Positions 33,556 to 40,575 of a stretch of DNA of 64,000 nucleotides are shown here, piece by piece; position 1 is the stretch's first letter; each line of letters begins with the position of its first letter. The notes beneath the pieces are model-generated. The model was given only the letters and a program-made list of their open reading frames with translations, did not search any database and was not told where the DNA came from. The translations under genes were made by a program, and so were the position numbers. The stretch comes from JAVBSX01 sp031549565 (lineage in GTDB: Bacteria; Planctomycetota; Planctomycetia; Pirellulales; Thermoguttaceae): contig JAVBPO010000025.1 of the NCBI GenBank assembly GCA_031549565.1, positions 5,455-69,454 on the forward strand. Direction: 5' to 3'.

Positions 33556-35124
33556 TTAGTGCTTGAAATGCCGCTTTCCCGTGAAGATCATCGGAAGGGA
33601 GAATCGGTTGCACGCTTCGATCACGGCGTCGTCCCCACGTGAACCGCCCGGCTGGATGATCGCGGCAACACCGACCTGGGCGGCCCGTTCAATGGAATCC
33701 GGGAACGGAAAAAAGGCGTCGCTTCCGAGCACCGAACCCTTGACGCGGTCGCCCGCCTTTTTGATCGCGATTTCCACGGAATCGACGCGGCTCATTTGCC
33801 CCGCTCCGGCGCCGAGAAGCATCCGATCTTTGCATAGCGTGATCGCGTTCGATTTGACGTGCCGGACAAGATCCCACGCAAAACGTAGATCGTTCCTAAG
33901 TTCTTTCGCCGGCTTCGTTTCGGTCACGACTTGCCATTGGTTTTCGTCGTCCGGTTCGATGTCCGCCTCCTGGAGCAGGGTTCCTCCTTCGATCGGTCGG
34001 GCGATCCATCGGGCCGATTTTTTTTCCAACGAACCGCACGCCAAAAGCCGGACGTTCGCATGCCATTTCGGTTTGGTCGTCAGGATTTCCAAGGCTTCCG
34101 ATGTGAATTCGGGCGCGACGATCGCTTCGACGAACAGACCCGGCGTACAAAGATGTTCGGCACATTCGGCGTCACAGGGACCGTTGAAGCCGAGAACGGA
34201 CCCAAACGCGCTGAGCGGGTCCCCTTCCATCCCTTTCCGCAGCGCGTCGACCATCTTCTCCGCCGTCGCGGCACCGCACGGGTTGTTGTGCTTCACGACC
34301 GACACGGTCGGATTCGGAAAGCCGCGAACGATCGCCAACGCCGAATCGAGATCGAGAATATTGTTGTACGAAAGTTCCTTTCCATTCAACTGCCGGGCGG
34401 AAACGACGTTCGCCGCTTTCGATTGCGAATCGACGTACAGCGCCGCCTGTTGATGCGGGTTTTCGCCGTATCGGAGCACATTTTTCCGTTTGTAATTCAA
34501 AGTCAACCGGCTCGGAAACGCGCCGTCTTCGCTCCGTTCGATGAAATACCGGGAAATCGCCGCATCGTACGACGCCGTGTGGACGAACGCGTCCTTGGCC
34601 AAGGCACGACGCAGTTGGAGCGTCGTCGTCCCCGTCGCCTGGATTTGTTCGAGCACGAGCGGGTACTGCTCCGCACCGGTCACGATCGTCGTGAATCGAT
34701 GATTTTTCGCCGCCGCACGAACCAGCGACGGACCGCCGATGTCGATGTTTTCGATCGCTTCGGCGTCGGTCACGTTTTCCCGGGCAATGGTCGCCTCGAA
34801 CGGATAAAGATTGACGACCACCAGCTCGAAGCTGAGAATTCCGTGTTCGATCAATGAGTTCATGTCCCCGGGAACATCGCGACGGCAAAGAATTCCCCCG
34901 AACACTTTCGGATGCAGCGTTTTCAAACGTCCGTCCATCATTTCCGGAAAGCCGGTGTACTCGGAAATGTCCCGAACCGGAAGCCCTTCGGATTGGAGGT
35001 GATTACGCGTTCCTCCCGTACTGTAAATCTCGACACCCGCGGCGACCAACCCTTTCACAAAAGCCGAAAGCCCGATCTTATCGCTGACACTGATAATCGC
35101 CCGTTTAATCTGAGGAGAATCCAT
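33556..35124 (-). CDS. purH: Bifunctional AICAR transformylase / IMP cyclohydrolase
   Basis: PurH carries out the last two steps of IMP synthesis. The product is 522 residues. The N-terminal cyclohydrolase (MGS-like) domain has ALISVSDK-like RAIISVSDKIGLSAF and STGGTRNHLQ. The transformylase domain has LRYGENPHQQAALY, ELSYNNILDLDSAL and VVKHNNPCGAA, with Lys-His of the active site, and ends with PGGSRGDDAVIEACNRF. It is complete with no oddities. A heptamer array begins 6 nt before the start codon. Confidence 0.96.
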   Translation of the reverse strand: MDSPQIKRAIISVSDKIGLSAFVKGLVAAGVEIYSTGGTRNHLQSEGLPVRDISEYTGFPEMMDGRLKTLHPKVFGGILCRRDVPGDMNSLIEHGILSFELVVVNLYPFEATIARENVTDAEAIENIDIGGPSLVRAAAKNHRFTTIVTGAEQYPLVLEQIQATGTTTLQLRRALAKDAFVHTASYDAAISRYFIERSEDGAFPSRLTLNYKRKNVLRYGENPHQQAALYVDSQSKAANVVSARQLNGKELSYNNILDLDSALAIVRGFPNPTVSVVKHNNPCGAATAEKMVDALRKGMEGDPLSAFGSVLGFNGPCDAECAEHLCTPGLFVEAIVAPEFTSEALEILTTKPKWHANVRLLACGSLEKKSARWIARPIEGGTLLQEADIEPDDENQWQVVTETKPAKELRNDLRFAWDLVRHVKSNAITLCKDRMLLGAGAGQMSRVDSVEIAIKKAGDRVKGSVLGSDAFFPFPDSIERAAQVGVAAIIQPGGSRGDDAVIEACNRFSLPMIFTGKRHFKH

Positions 35125-35130
35125 TTGATT

Positions 35131-35254
35131 AATTACTAATTACTAATTATGAATTACGAATTGAGAGAAAAGTGTAGAAAGGTAGAAGGGGGCAGCGATT
35201 TCCTATTTCCTATTTGTTATTTGTTATTTCCTATTTCCTATTTCTCATTTCCCC
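35131..35254. repeat. Heptamer tandem arrays 4a and 4b
   Basis: Five units of the AATTACT type (35131-35165) and, after 33 nt, eight units of TTTCCTA/TTTGTTA (35199-35254). The stop codon of the zinc-ribbon gene (35245-35247) is inside the second array. Confidence 0.92.
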
Positions 35255-35913
35255 CAATCCGTTCCTTGTCTTGTTCCGACGGTTTTGGTTTGGCGGAGGA
35301 AGAAAGACGAAATCAGGATGCTGACGGCAATGAGAATCAGGATCCCGGTTCCGGCGCAACGCAGATAGTAGTAGTCTTTGAGCGTCTCGAAATTTTCCCG
35401 GAAATTCATACTCATCGCCGGGCCCTTTTTGACGATTTCCCAATACCGCATCGCATCGGTCGGGTTGAACATATCGATTATGTCGTCCGTAACGATAAAG
35501 AAGGTGCTTTCCGACATGGGGAGCGGATTCGAATCCTGGACCGCGACTTTCTCGCCGAAGCGGTAGTAGACCTGTTTTTTCAGCACATCTTCCGGCTTCG
35601 GGTACGTCAGCAGTACGGTATACAGGCAAAGCCCGACCGCCGCGACCGTCAGAACCGAGCCGATCAGGCAAATGCTGGCCGCGACGCTGGAGGAATTCGC
35701 GCCGGAAGTCGGTTTCATTCCGTCTTCTGTCAGGACGAGTTGTTCGGCGGAATCGAAATCGGCGACCGGCAGTTTTTTGATCTGCAAAAGCGACGGAATT
35801 TTCAGCGTTTGCCCACATTCACAACGAACATTTCCGCCCGCTTGGGAGGGCTCGATCGGAACGGTCTTACCGCAGGAGCAGGGTAAAAGATACTTTTGGG
35901 ACACAGGCGGCAC
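35245..35913 (-). CDS. Membrane protein with N-terminal zinc ribbon, function unknown
   Basis: The 222-residue protein starts at GTG 35913. Residues 10-45 form a zinc ribbon with two CxC pairs (LLPCSCGKTVPIEPSQ and RCECGQTLKIP), a feature common in planctomycete membrane proteins. Two hydrophobic segments follow, at about 77-100 (ASICLIGSVLTVAAVGLCLY) and 185-205 (GTGILILIAVSILISSFFL), with a soluble loop between. I recognise no named family. The stop codon lies in a heptamer array. It could be a small sensor or chaperone-like factor, but nothing in the context supports a specific role. Confidence 0.7.
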   Translation of the reverse strand: MPPVSQKYLLPCSCGKTVPIEPSQAGGNVRCECGQTLKIPSLLQIKKLPVADFDSAEQLVLTEDGMKPTSGANSSSVAASICLIGSVLTVAAVGLCLYTVLLTYPKPEDVLKKQVYYRFGEKVAVQDSNPLPMSESTFFIVTDDIIDMFNPTDAMRYWEIVKKGPAMSMNFRENFETLKDYYYLRCAGTGILILIAVSILISSFFLRQTKTVGTRQGTDWGK

Positions 35914-36054
35914 CTTCGGTTCGGAAGTTGAAAAAAGATATTATACCGGACCCGATCGGAAATTCCAGCCGAGTTCACAGGCCCGTCGGTGTTTTTTCTT
36001 TCGTGAAATATTGTTGGAATGCGGGTGTTCGCTCGCTATGCAATTCCTGGAGAA

Positions 36055-36163
36055 GATTGTGAATTATTTTGCATTGTTAGCGAGATCGGGAGTGAAACGA
36101 CCATCTCGCGGCTTACTTATCGGAGCGGAAGCTCCAGCCGCCTACCGGGGCTCCCGGGTTATG
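36055..36163. repeat. Dispersed element, family C copy 1
   Basis: About 110 bp, running from GATTGTGAATTATTTTGCAT to CTACCGGGGCTCCCGGGTTA. The same element occurs in opposite orientation at 59305-59415, and a 22-bp end piece at 40559-40580. Confidence 0.88.
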
Positions 36164-36186
36164 CTTTCGCAAAATGAAAAATGAAA

Positions 36187-37563
36187 TCAGCGTGTGTATC
36201 GGACCGGCATTGGAAGAGATGCGGAAATCGGGAAGACCCGAACATCCCACATTCCGGTTTCCTGGAGAAAATCGAGAATCGTATACCGCGATCGAATCAG
36301 TTGCGCGAGAGCGAAGCTTTCCAGGAACCTCGTTCGGTCAATCCCGATCTGTTCCGGCTGTGAGGGGGCTCCGGCGATTTGAAGATTACGACGAATCGTT
36401 TGCGGTCCCAAGAGTTGCTTTTGCAAACGCCGCTTCACTTCCTCCCAAGATCCGGCGAACAAGTCCAACCGGCGCACGATTTCGTCGTCGGAAACGTATT
36501 TCGCACGGCTTTCTTCGATCACCCGCCCGATCTGTTCCTCTCCCGAAAACGAGTCGCGAATGAATCGCTCCGTTTGTTCCCACGTTCGGCGGTTTTGAAG
36601 GATCGCTCGTTTCGAGTCGCGAAAATCGTTCGATTCGAGCTTGAGGGCCTGTTCGTAAAGCGACTCGGTCGCGATCGTGCCGATTCCGACTTTGAATCCG
36701 TGATACGGAATCTCTCCCCCGAACGTGTGCCCCTGGTTGTCCCACAGATGGGAAAACAGGTGTTCCGCTCCCGAAGCCGTGCGGGAAGTTTTTGCCAGTT
36801 GCATCGCGATACCACTGGTGATCAAGCCTTCGAGAAGATTCAAAATCGCCGATTTTTCTTGTCTTGCGACACCTTCCGGATCCGCGATCCAGTCGCTCAG
36901 ATGATTCTGGACAAGAGAAAACGCGACGAAATGGATCGGTTCGGCCCCGACGAAATCGGCGAGGATCCAATCGGCTCCGGCGGGGACTTTAGCAATCAAG
37001 TCGGCGTATCCCGCAGCGGCAAGCGGGCCCGGAGCACGGCAGATCACGTCCATGTCGATCAAAATCGCGGTCGGGGCGTCACAGAAAACGGTCTTCTTGA
37101 ATCCACCGGATTCGATCGGGGCTCCGTAAGCGGCGTATCCGTCCATAGACGCCGCCGTTGCGACAATCATATATTTCCGCCCCGACTCGAACGCGGCCAA
37201 TTTGACCAGATCGTTGATCGTTCCGGAACCGACCGCGATCGGAATCGCTTCGGTGTGCGAAAATCGCTCCCTAAGCCGGTCGCAATGTTTTCGTTCGGCG
37301 TGGAGATTCGGCTCCGCGAACACGAACGGTTCTTCCAACGTCGTGATTTCTTCGCCGCGGAGCCGGTTCAGAATTTCCGTACCCGCGGCTTTCATCGTAT
37401 TGCGATCCGCGACGAGAATCGCCGGGCAGTCCGCGCCGAACGATTCCCGAAACACCTCGCCGGTTCGGTCGAGTAGGTTTTCGCCGATCCGCACGCAACG
37501 GGTCGTCTCCGCGAAACGAAGCGTCGAATCGATGCGACGCTGGACGGCGCAAAACGGTGTCAC
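36187..37563 (-). CDS. araM: Glycerol-1-phosphate dehydrogenase, AraM/EgsA family
   Basis: This NAD(P)H-dependent enzyme reduces dihydroxyacetone phosphate to sn-glycerol 1-phosphate. It is known for archaeal lipid backbones and, in some bacteria, for AraM. The product is 458 residues, longer than usual because of a C-terminal extension. The dehydrogenase fold has IPIAVGSGTINDLVKLAA (nucleotide loop), DMDVICRAPGPLAAAGYADL, and metal-ligand His residues in SGAEHLFSHLWD and YHGFKVGIGT. The start is GTG 37563, 2 nt after the stop of the LarA-like gene, so the two are cotranslated. Bacterial AraM often travels with arabinose genes, which suits the GH51 gene in this window, but its product here is unproven. 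Confidence 0.88.
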   Translation of the reverse strand: MTPFCAVQRRIDSTLRFAETTRCVRIGENLLDRTGEVFRESFGADCPAILVADRNTMKAAGTEILNRLRGEEITTLEEPFVFAEPNLHAERKHCDRLRERFSHTEAIPIAVGSGTINDLVKLAAFESGRKYMIVATAASMDGYAAYGAPIESGGFKKTVFCDAPTAILIDMDVICRAPGPLAAAGYADLIAKVPAGADWILADFVGAEPIHFVAFSLVQNHLSDWIADPEGVARQEKSAILNLLEGLITSGIAMQLAKTSRTASGAEHLFSHLWDNQGHTFGGEIPYHGFKVGIGTIATESLYEQALKLESNDFRDSKRAILQNRRTWEQTERFIRDSFSGEEQIGRVIEESRAKYVSDDEIVRRLDLFAGSWEEVKRRLQKQLLGPQTIRRNLQIAGAPSQPEQIGIDRTRFLESFALAQLIRSRYTILDFLQETGMWDVRVFPISASLPMPVRYTR

Positions 37564-37565
37564 GG

Positions 37566-38144
37566 TTAAACCTCCCGTGTCGCGTCGGCGGTCCAGAGCT
37601 CCCCTTTTTTGCGAATCGTCAGGACGACCCCGAGAAGTTGGGCCGCTTCTTCGACGTCTCCTGTCAATCGTTTACGCATCGCCGGGGACATTTTTTCGCT
37701 TTCGGCCTGGGCGAAGCGCATTTGCGATTCGCGGTCCGCGAATCGGGGAAACAGTCCGGTATGGATTCCGTACTCACCCGGTTTTTCGCAGATCGGGAGC
37801 ACGAAATCGGCGTCGACCAGTTCCCGGCACAAACCGATCGGTTCCCCTCGTCGATTGACGCCGAGGTGCGCGATTTCACGACGATTGCCCGGCTGGTGAA
37901 AAACGATACGGAATGTTTTTGCGACCGGTTCCGTAAAAGCGGCACGGATCGCGGCTTCCTTCTCTTTGAATTCCTGTTCCGTTAAAACGAGAACGAGATC
38001 GGCAGCTTCGATTCCGCGTTCGAGTACGGCCGCGACGAGATCGGCCAGGAGCGTTTCGTTTTTCGCGACTTTTTTATCGGGTGCGATCGCGACCCGGTCG
38101 CCGGGGAAAAAGTACGAATGGGGGAGTGTAAATCGCGAACTCAT
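37566..38144 (-). CDS. LarA-like (DUF2088) N-terminal-domain protein
   Basis: The 192-residue protein resembles the N-terminal domain of lactate racemase LarA/DUF2088 proteins: a RIVFHQPGNRREIAHLGVNRRG stretch, split as FHQPGNRREIAHLG and NRRGEPIGLC, then FVLPICEKPGEYGIHTGLFP. LarA itself is about 420 residues and has a second domain that holds the nickel-pincer cofactor; that domain is absent. The ATG at 38144 overlaps the preceding stop by 4 nt (ATGA). It lies between an AtpZ-like gene and araM in one unit. Function is unknown. Confidence 0.65.
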   Translation of the reverse strand: MSSRFTLPHSYFFPGDRVAIAPDKKVAKNETLLADLVAAVLERGIEAADLVLVLTEQEFKEKEAAIRAAFTEPVAKTFRIVFHQPGNRREIAHLGVNRRGEPIGLCRELVDADFVLPICEKPGEYGIHTGLFPRFADRESQMRFAQAESEKMSPAMRKRLTGDVEEAAQLLGVVLTIRKKGELWTADATREV

Positions 38145-38446
38145 GGTTTGGTGTCCTCGCTCGTTTTTTTTCCGTCCTTGTTTTTCTTGTCGATCTGGAG
38201 CAGATGCAGCAGAGCGGTCGTCATTCCGAGCGCGGCCCCGAGGACCGTGAAAAGCAGGAGCGTGCCGCATTTGCCGTCGAGCCAGATTCCGAAAAGCGGC
38301 GGCAAGGCCATTTCCATCGCAATCGACGAAACGATCACGCTCCACTCGTATCCGATCGCGTAAGGAGAGCGGCCCGAGCGATCGTCGTCGTGATCATGGG
38401 GAGTCAAGGGAGTTTTCACTTTTACCCGGGCACGGTCAGAAGTCAA
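38141..38446 (-). CDS. AtpZ/AtpI-like small membrane protein
   Basis: The 101-residue protein has two membrane helices (about 36-55 and 63-84; EMALPPLFGIWLDGKCGT then LLLFTVLGAALGMTTALLHL), the pattern of AtpZ/AtpI proteins that accompany F-type ATP synthase. The TTG at 38446 is the longest start; a GTG at 38419 is also possible and neither has a clear ribosome-binding site. No ATP synthase genes are near. It sits 9 nt after the coiled-coil gene and overlaps the LarA-like gene. Confidence 0.7.
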   Translation of the reverse strand: MTSDRARVKVKTPLTPHDHDDDRSGRSPYAIGYEWSVIVSSIAMEMALPPLFGIWLDGKCGTLLLFTVLGAALGMTTALLHLLQIDKKNKDGKKTSEDTKP

Positions 38447-38455
38447 CGGAACGTC

Positions 38456-40138
38456 TTAATTTCCGCCGTAAATTCCGCTCACTTCGCCGGGGGCGACGTT
38501 CACGGGCTTGCGTTCCTTGTGGTAAAGCGGTGATACGGTCCCGACGGACGGTTTCATCACGGCGCCGTCTTTTCGGTAGAGCGGCGACACGGTTCCGGGG
38601 GATAGCTTGGCCGCGACATCGGCCTGTTGACTGTAAAGCGGCGACACGGTACTTCCTTGTGAAACCGGCATGGCTTTCGAGGGTCGCGATATGATATCGC
38701 TTTCGTTGGCACGGCTTCCGTATCCTTGAGACGGTACCGCGTTCCGCCAGCCCATTTGACGGAGAAGCTCCGGTAGGGTAATTGAGCGAATTCCGTTCAA
38801 CTTGGCCTGTTCGGCGAGAACTTTCATATTCGACATCAGGGTGTTACTCATCGGATCTCCAACCCCCTCGACAATGAACGCGGTTTCCACGGAGAGTTCA
38901 TCGCCTTCCCCCTTGATGATTTCACCGGTGTCTTCGTCCTCGCTGATGGATTTCATCCGTACCGGCGATTCGCCGAGGATCACGATTTTTCCATGGCGAT
39001 CGGTTTTCCAATCGACTTTCATGACGCTTCCGTCGCTTTTCGTATAATAATCGACGACTCCGCCGTTGGCGAGGATCAAATTGATCACGTCCTTCATGTC
39101 GTCTTCCCGGGTGGTGTCATCCAAGCTTCGCGAGCCGAATCCCCGCACGACCATACGACCACTGAGGACGAAAATCGGATGTTGTCCCGGCTTCCAGACG
39201 GGGGTGTAAATCAGGTCTCCTTTTTGGATCGGATCGGTAATGACCGTTTCCAGAATGCGGGCTTCCGCGCGGTTGGGCCCGAGGATCTGGCTCACTTCGA
39301 TGCTCCCTTTGGACCTCGCTTCGGAAAGATTCTTCTCCGCCGGATCGAACACGGCAAATGTGATTCCGTTACGCAATCCCGAAGCGCTGCCGATATCGAG
39401 GTTCACGATACCGCTCGACTGGTTGACCGTAACGACGCGACCGTCTTCCCGAGTCAGGACGGGACTGCGAAGGGAGGAAAGCTCCTGGTTCAGGATTTCG
39501 TTGGCTTTATTGATCGTTTGCACTTTGCGCTCGGCATAGGCGGCTTCCGTTTTCGCCTGCGTGATCGACTTTTCGGAACTTTCGCGCATCTCGCGGTACT
39601 CGTTTTGGAGCGTTTGCTTGACCTCGCTACGTTGAGCCATGGTCGCAGTGTATTTCGCCTGTTCTTCTTGCAGTTTCTTACGATCGGCCGCAGCGGCGTC
39701 TTCGTGGATTTTGATTTGATTCTGCGTATCGGCGTACAGGACGGCGTACTTGTTTTCCAGATCCACTTTCGCGGTATTGGCCAAAGCCAATTCCTTGTTG
39801 ACTCCGTCGAGTTTCGCGATCAGTTGGTCGACGAGATTCGTGTAGCCCTTGACCACATCCTGAGTTCCTTCGACTTGGTTCGCGTATTTCTTATTGGACG
39901 CTTCGATATCGGCCACCGGCACCGTTGAAGCGGCTCCAATGATTTGCTTGAGCGTTTCGACATCCGTGTTGGCTGTTCGCAAGCTCCCTTCCAAGTCGGA
40001 GGCTTTCTTGGTCGCCGTTTCAAGCTGCTGGGCTTTTTCCGACGACGAACGATAAAAGACGACGCACAGGACCATCAGGAGAACGGACAAGAGACTAAAA
40101 ACGATGATCACTATTGTCGTACCTTGATCAGATTTCAT
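38456..40138 (-). CDS. Membrane-anchored coiled-coil protein with C-terminal VSPLY repeats
   Basis: The 560-residue protein has one N-terminal membrane helix (VIIVFSLLSVLLMVLCVVFY, about 9-28). A long coiled coil of about 200 residues, rich in Ala, Glu and Lys, follows. A beta-rich region then has GIVNLDIGSASGLRNGITFAV, reminiscent of MreC-like or flagellar-type barrels. The C-terminal 75 residues carry three GTVSPLY-type repeats (TVSPLYSQQ, TVSPLYRKD, TVSPLYHKE) and end in GIYGGN. I do not recognise a named family. A near-consensus promoter precedes it, and it heads a unit with the AtpZ-like, LarA-like and araM genes. A structural envelope role is a guess. Confidence 0.7.
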   Translation of the reverse strand: MKSDQGTTIVIIVFSLLSVLLMVLCVVFYRSSSEKAQQLETATKKASDLEGSLRTANTDVETLKQIIGAASTVPVADIEASNKKYANQVEGTQDVVKGYTNLVDQLIAKLDGVNKELALANTAKVDLENKYAVLYADTQNQIKIHEDAAAADRKKLQEEQAKYTATMAQRSEVKQTLQNEYREMRESSEKSITQAKTEAAYAERKVQTINKANEILNQELSSLRSPVLTREDGRVVTVNQSSGIVNLDIGSASGLRNGITFAVFDPAEKNLSEARSKGSIEVSQILGPNRAEARILETVITDPIQKGDLIYTPVWKPGQHPIFVLSGRMVVRGFGSRSLDDTTREDDMKDVINLILANGGVVDYYTKSDGSVMKVDWKTDRHGKIVILGESPVRMKSISEDEDTGEIIKGEGDELSVETAFIVEGVGDPMSNTLMSNMKVLAEQAKLNGIRSITLPELLRQMGWRNAVPSQGYGSRANESDIISRPSKAMPVSQGSTVSPLYSQQADVAAKLSPGTVSPLYRKDGAVMKPSVGTVSPLYHKERKPVNVAPGEVSGIYGGN

Positions 40139-40575
40139 GATCGATATGCTCCCGATTGAAATGAACGGAGGAGGGCTCGTTAGGCGATAAGGGCGGAAGT
40201 GCGGAGAACAAACTTCTCTCCGACTTCGATTCTAATAATGCTAAAATAAGTTGTCAACAAAGACCTTGCCGAATACGCGAATTTTTACGATTCCGGGCCG
40301 CTTATCGCGGTTTCTCCGGTTTTTCCGGGCAGGACAAAAGTCCGGAGCGCACGTCATGCTTTCAACCTATTTCGGTATACATCGGTAATATGCCGCGAGT
40401 TTTGGAGAACCCACGCTCTGGAGCGGAATTTTCAACCAAAAATATTGTTGCTCTCCGCAATTAAACCTTTAATGTCGGTTGTAGTAAATATAAGTGTGGT
40501 CGGCGCGGAAGTTTTTTGCGTGCGAAGACGCAGCGATGCGGAGTTCGCGGAGAATCCTCTACCGGGGCTCCCGGA
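40139..40575. other. Gene-free upstream region of the coiled-coil unit
   Basis: 437 nt holding a strong promoter (40229-40257) and, at its far end, a 22-bp piece of repeat family C. Nothing else is recognisable. Confidence 0.5.
40229..40257 (-). promoter_or_regulatory. Promoter of the coiled-coil/AtpZ-like/LarA-like/araM unit
   Basis: On the minus strand TTGACA (40252-40257) and TAGAAT (40229-40234) are 17 bp apart, with the gene start about 90 nt downstream. Confidence 0.75.

Noticed and set aside
40139..40575. A possible structured RNA in the 437-nt gap
   Set aside because: Beyond the promoter and a repeat fragment, no stable stem or known RNA motif was seen by eye.
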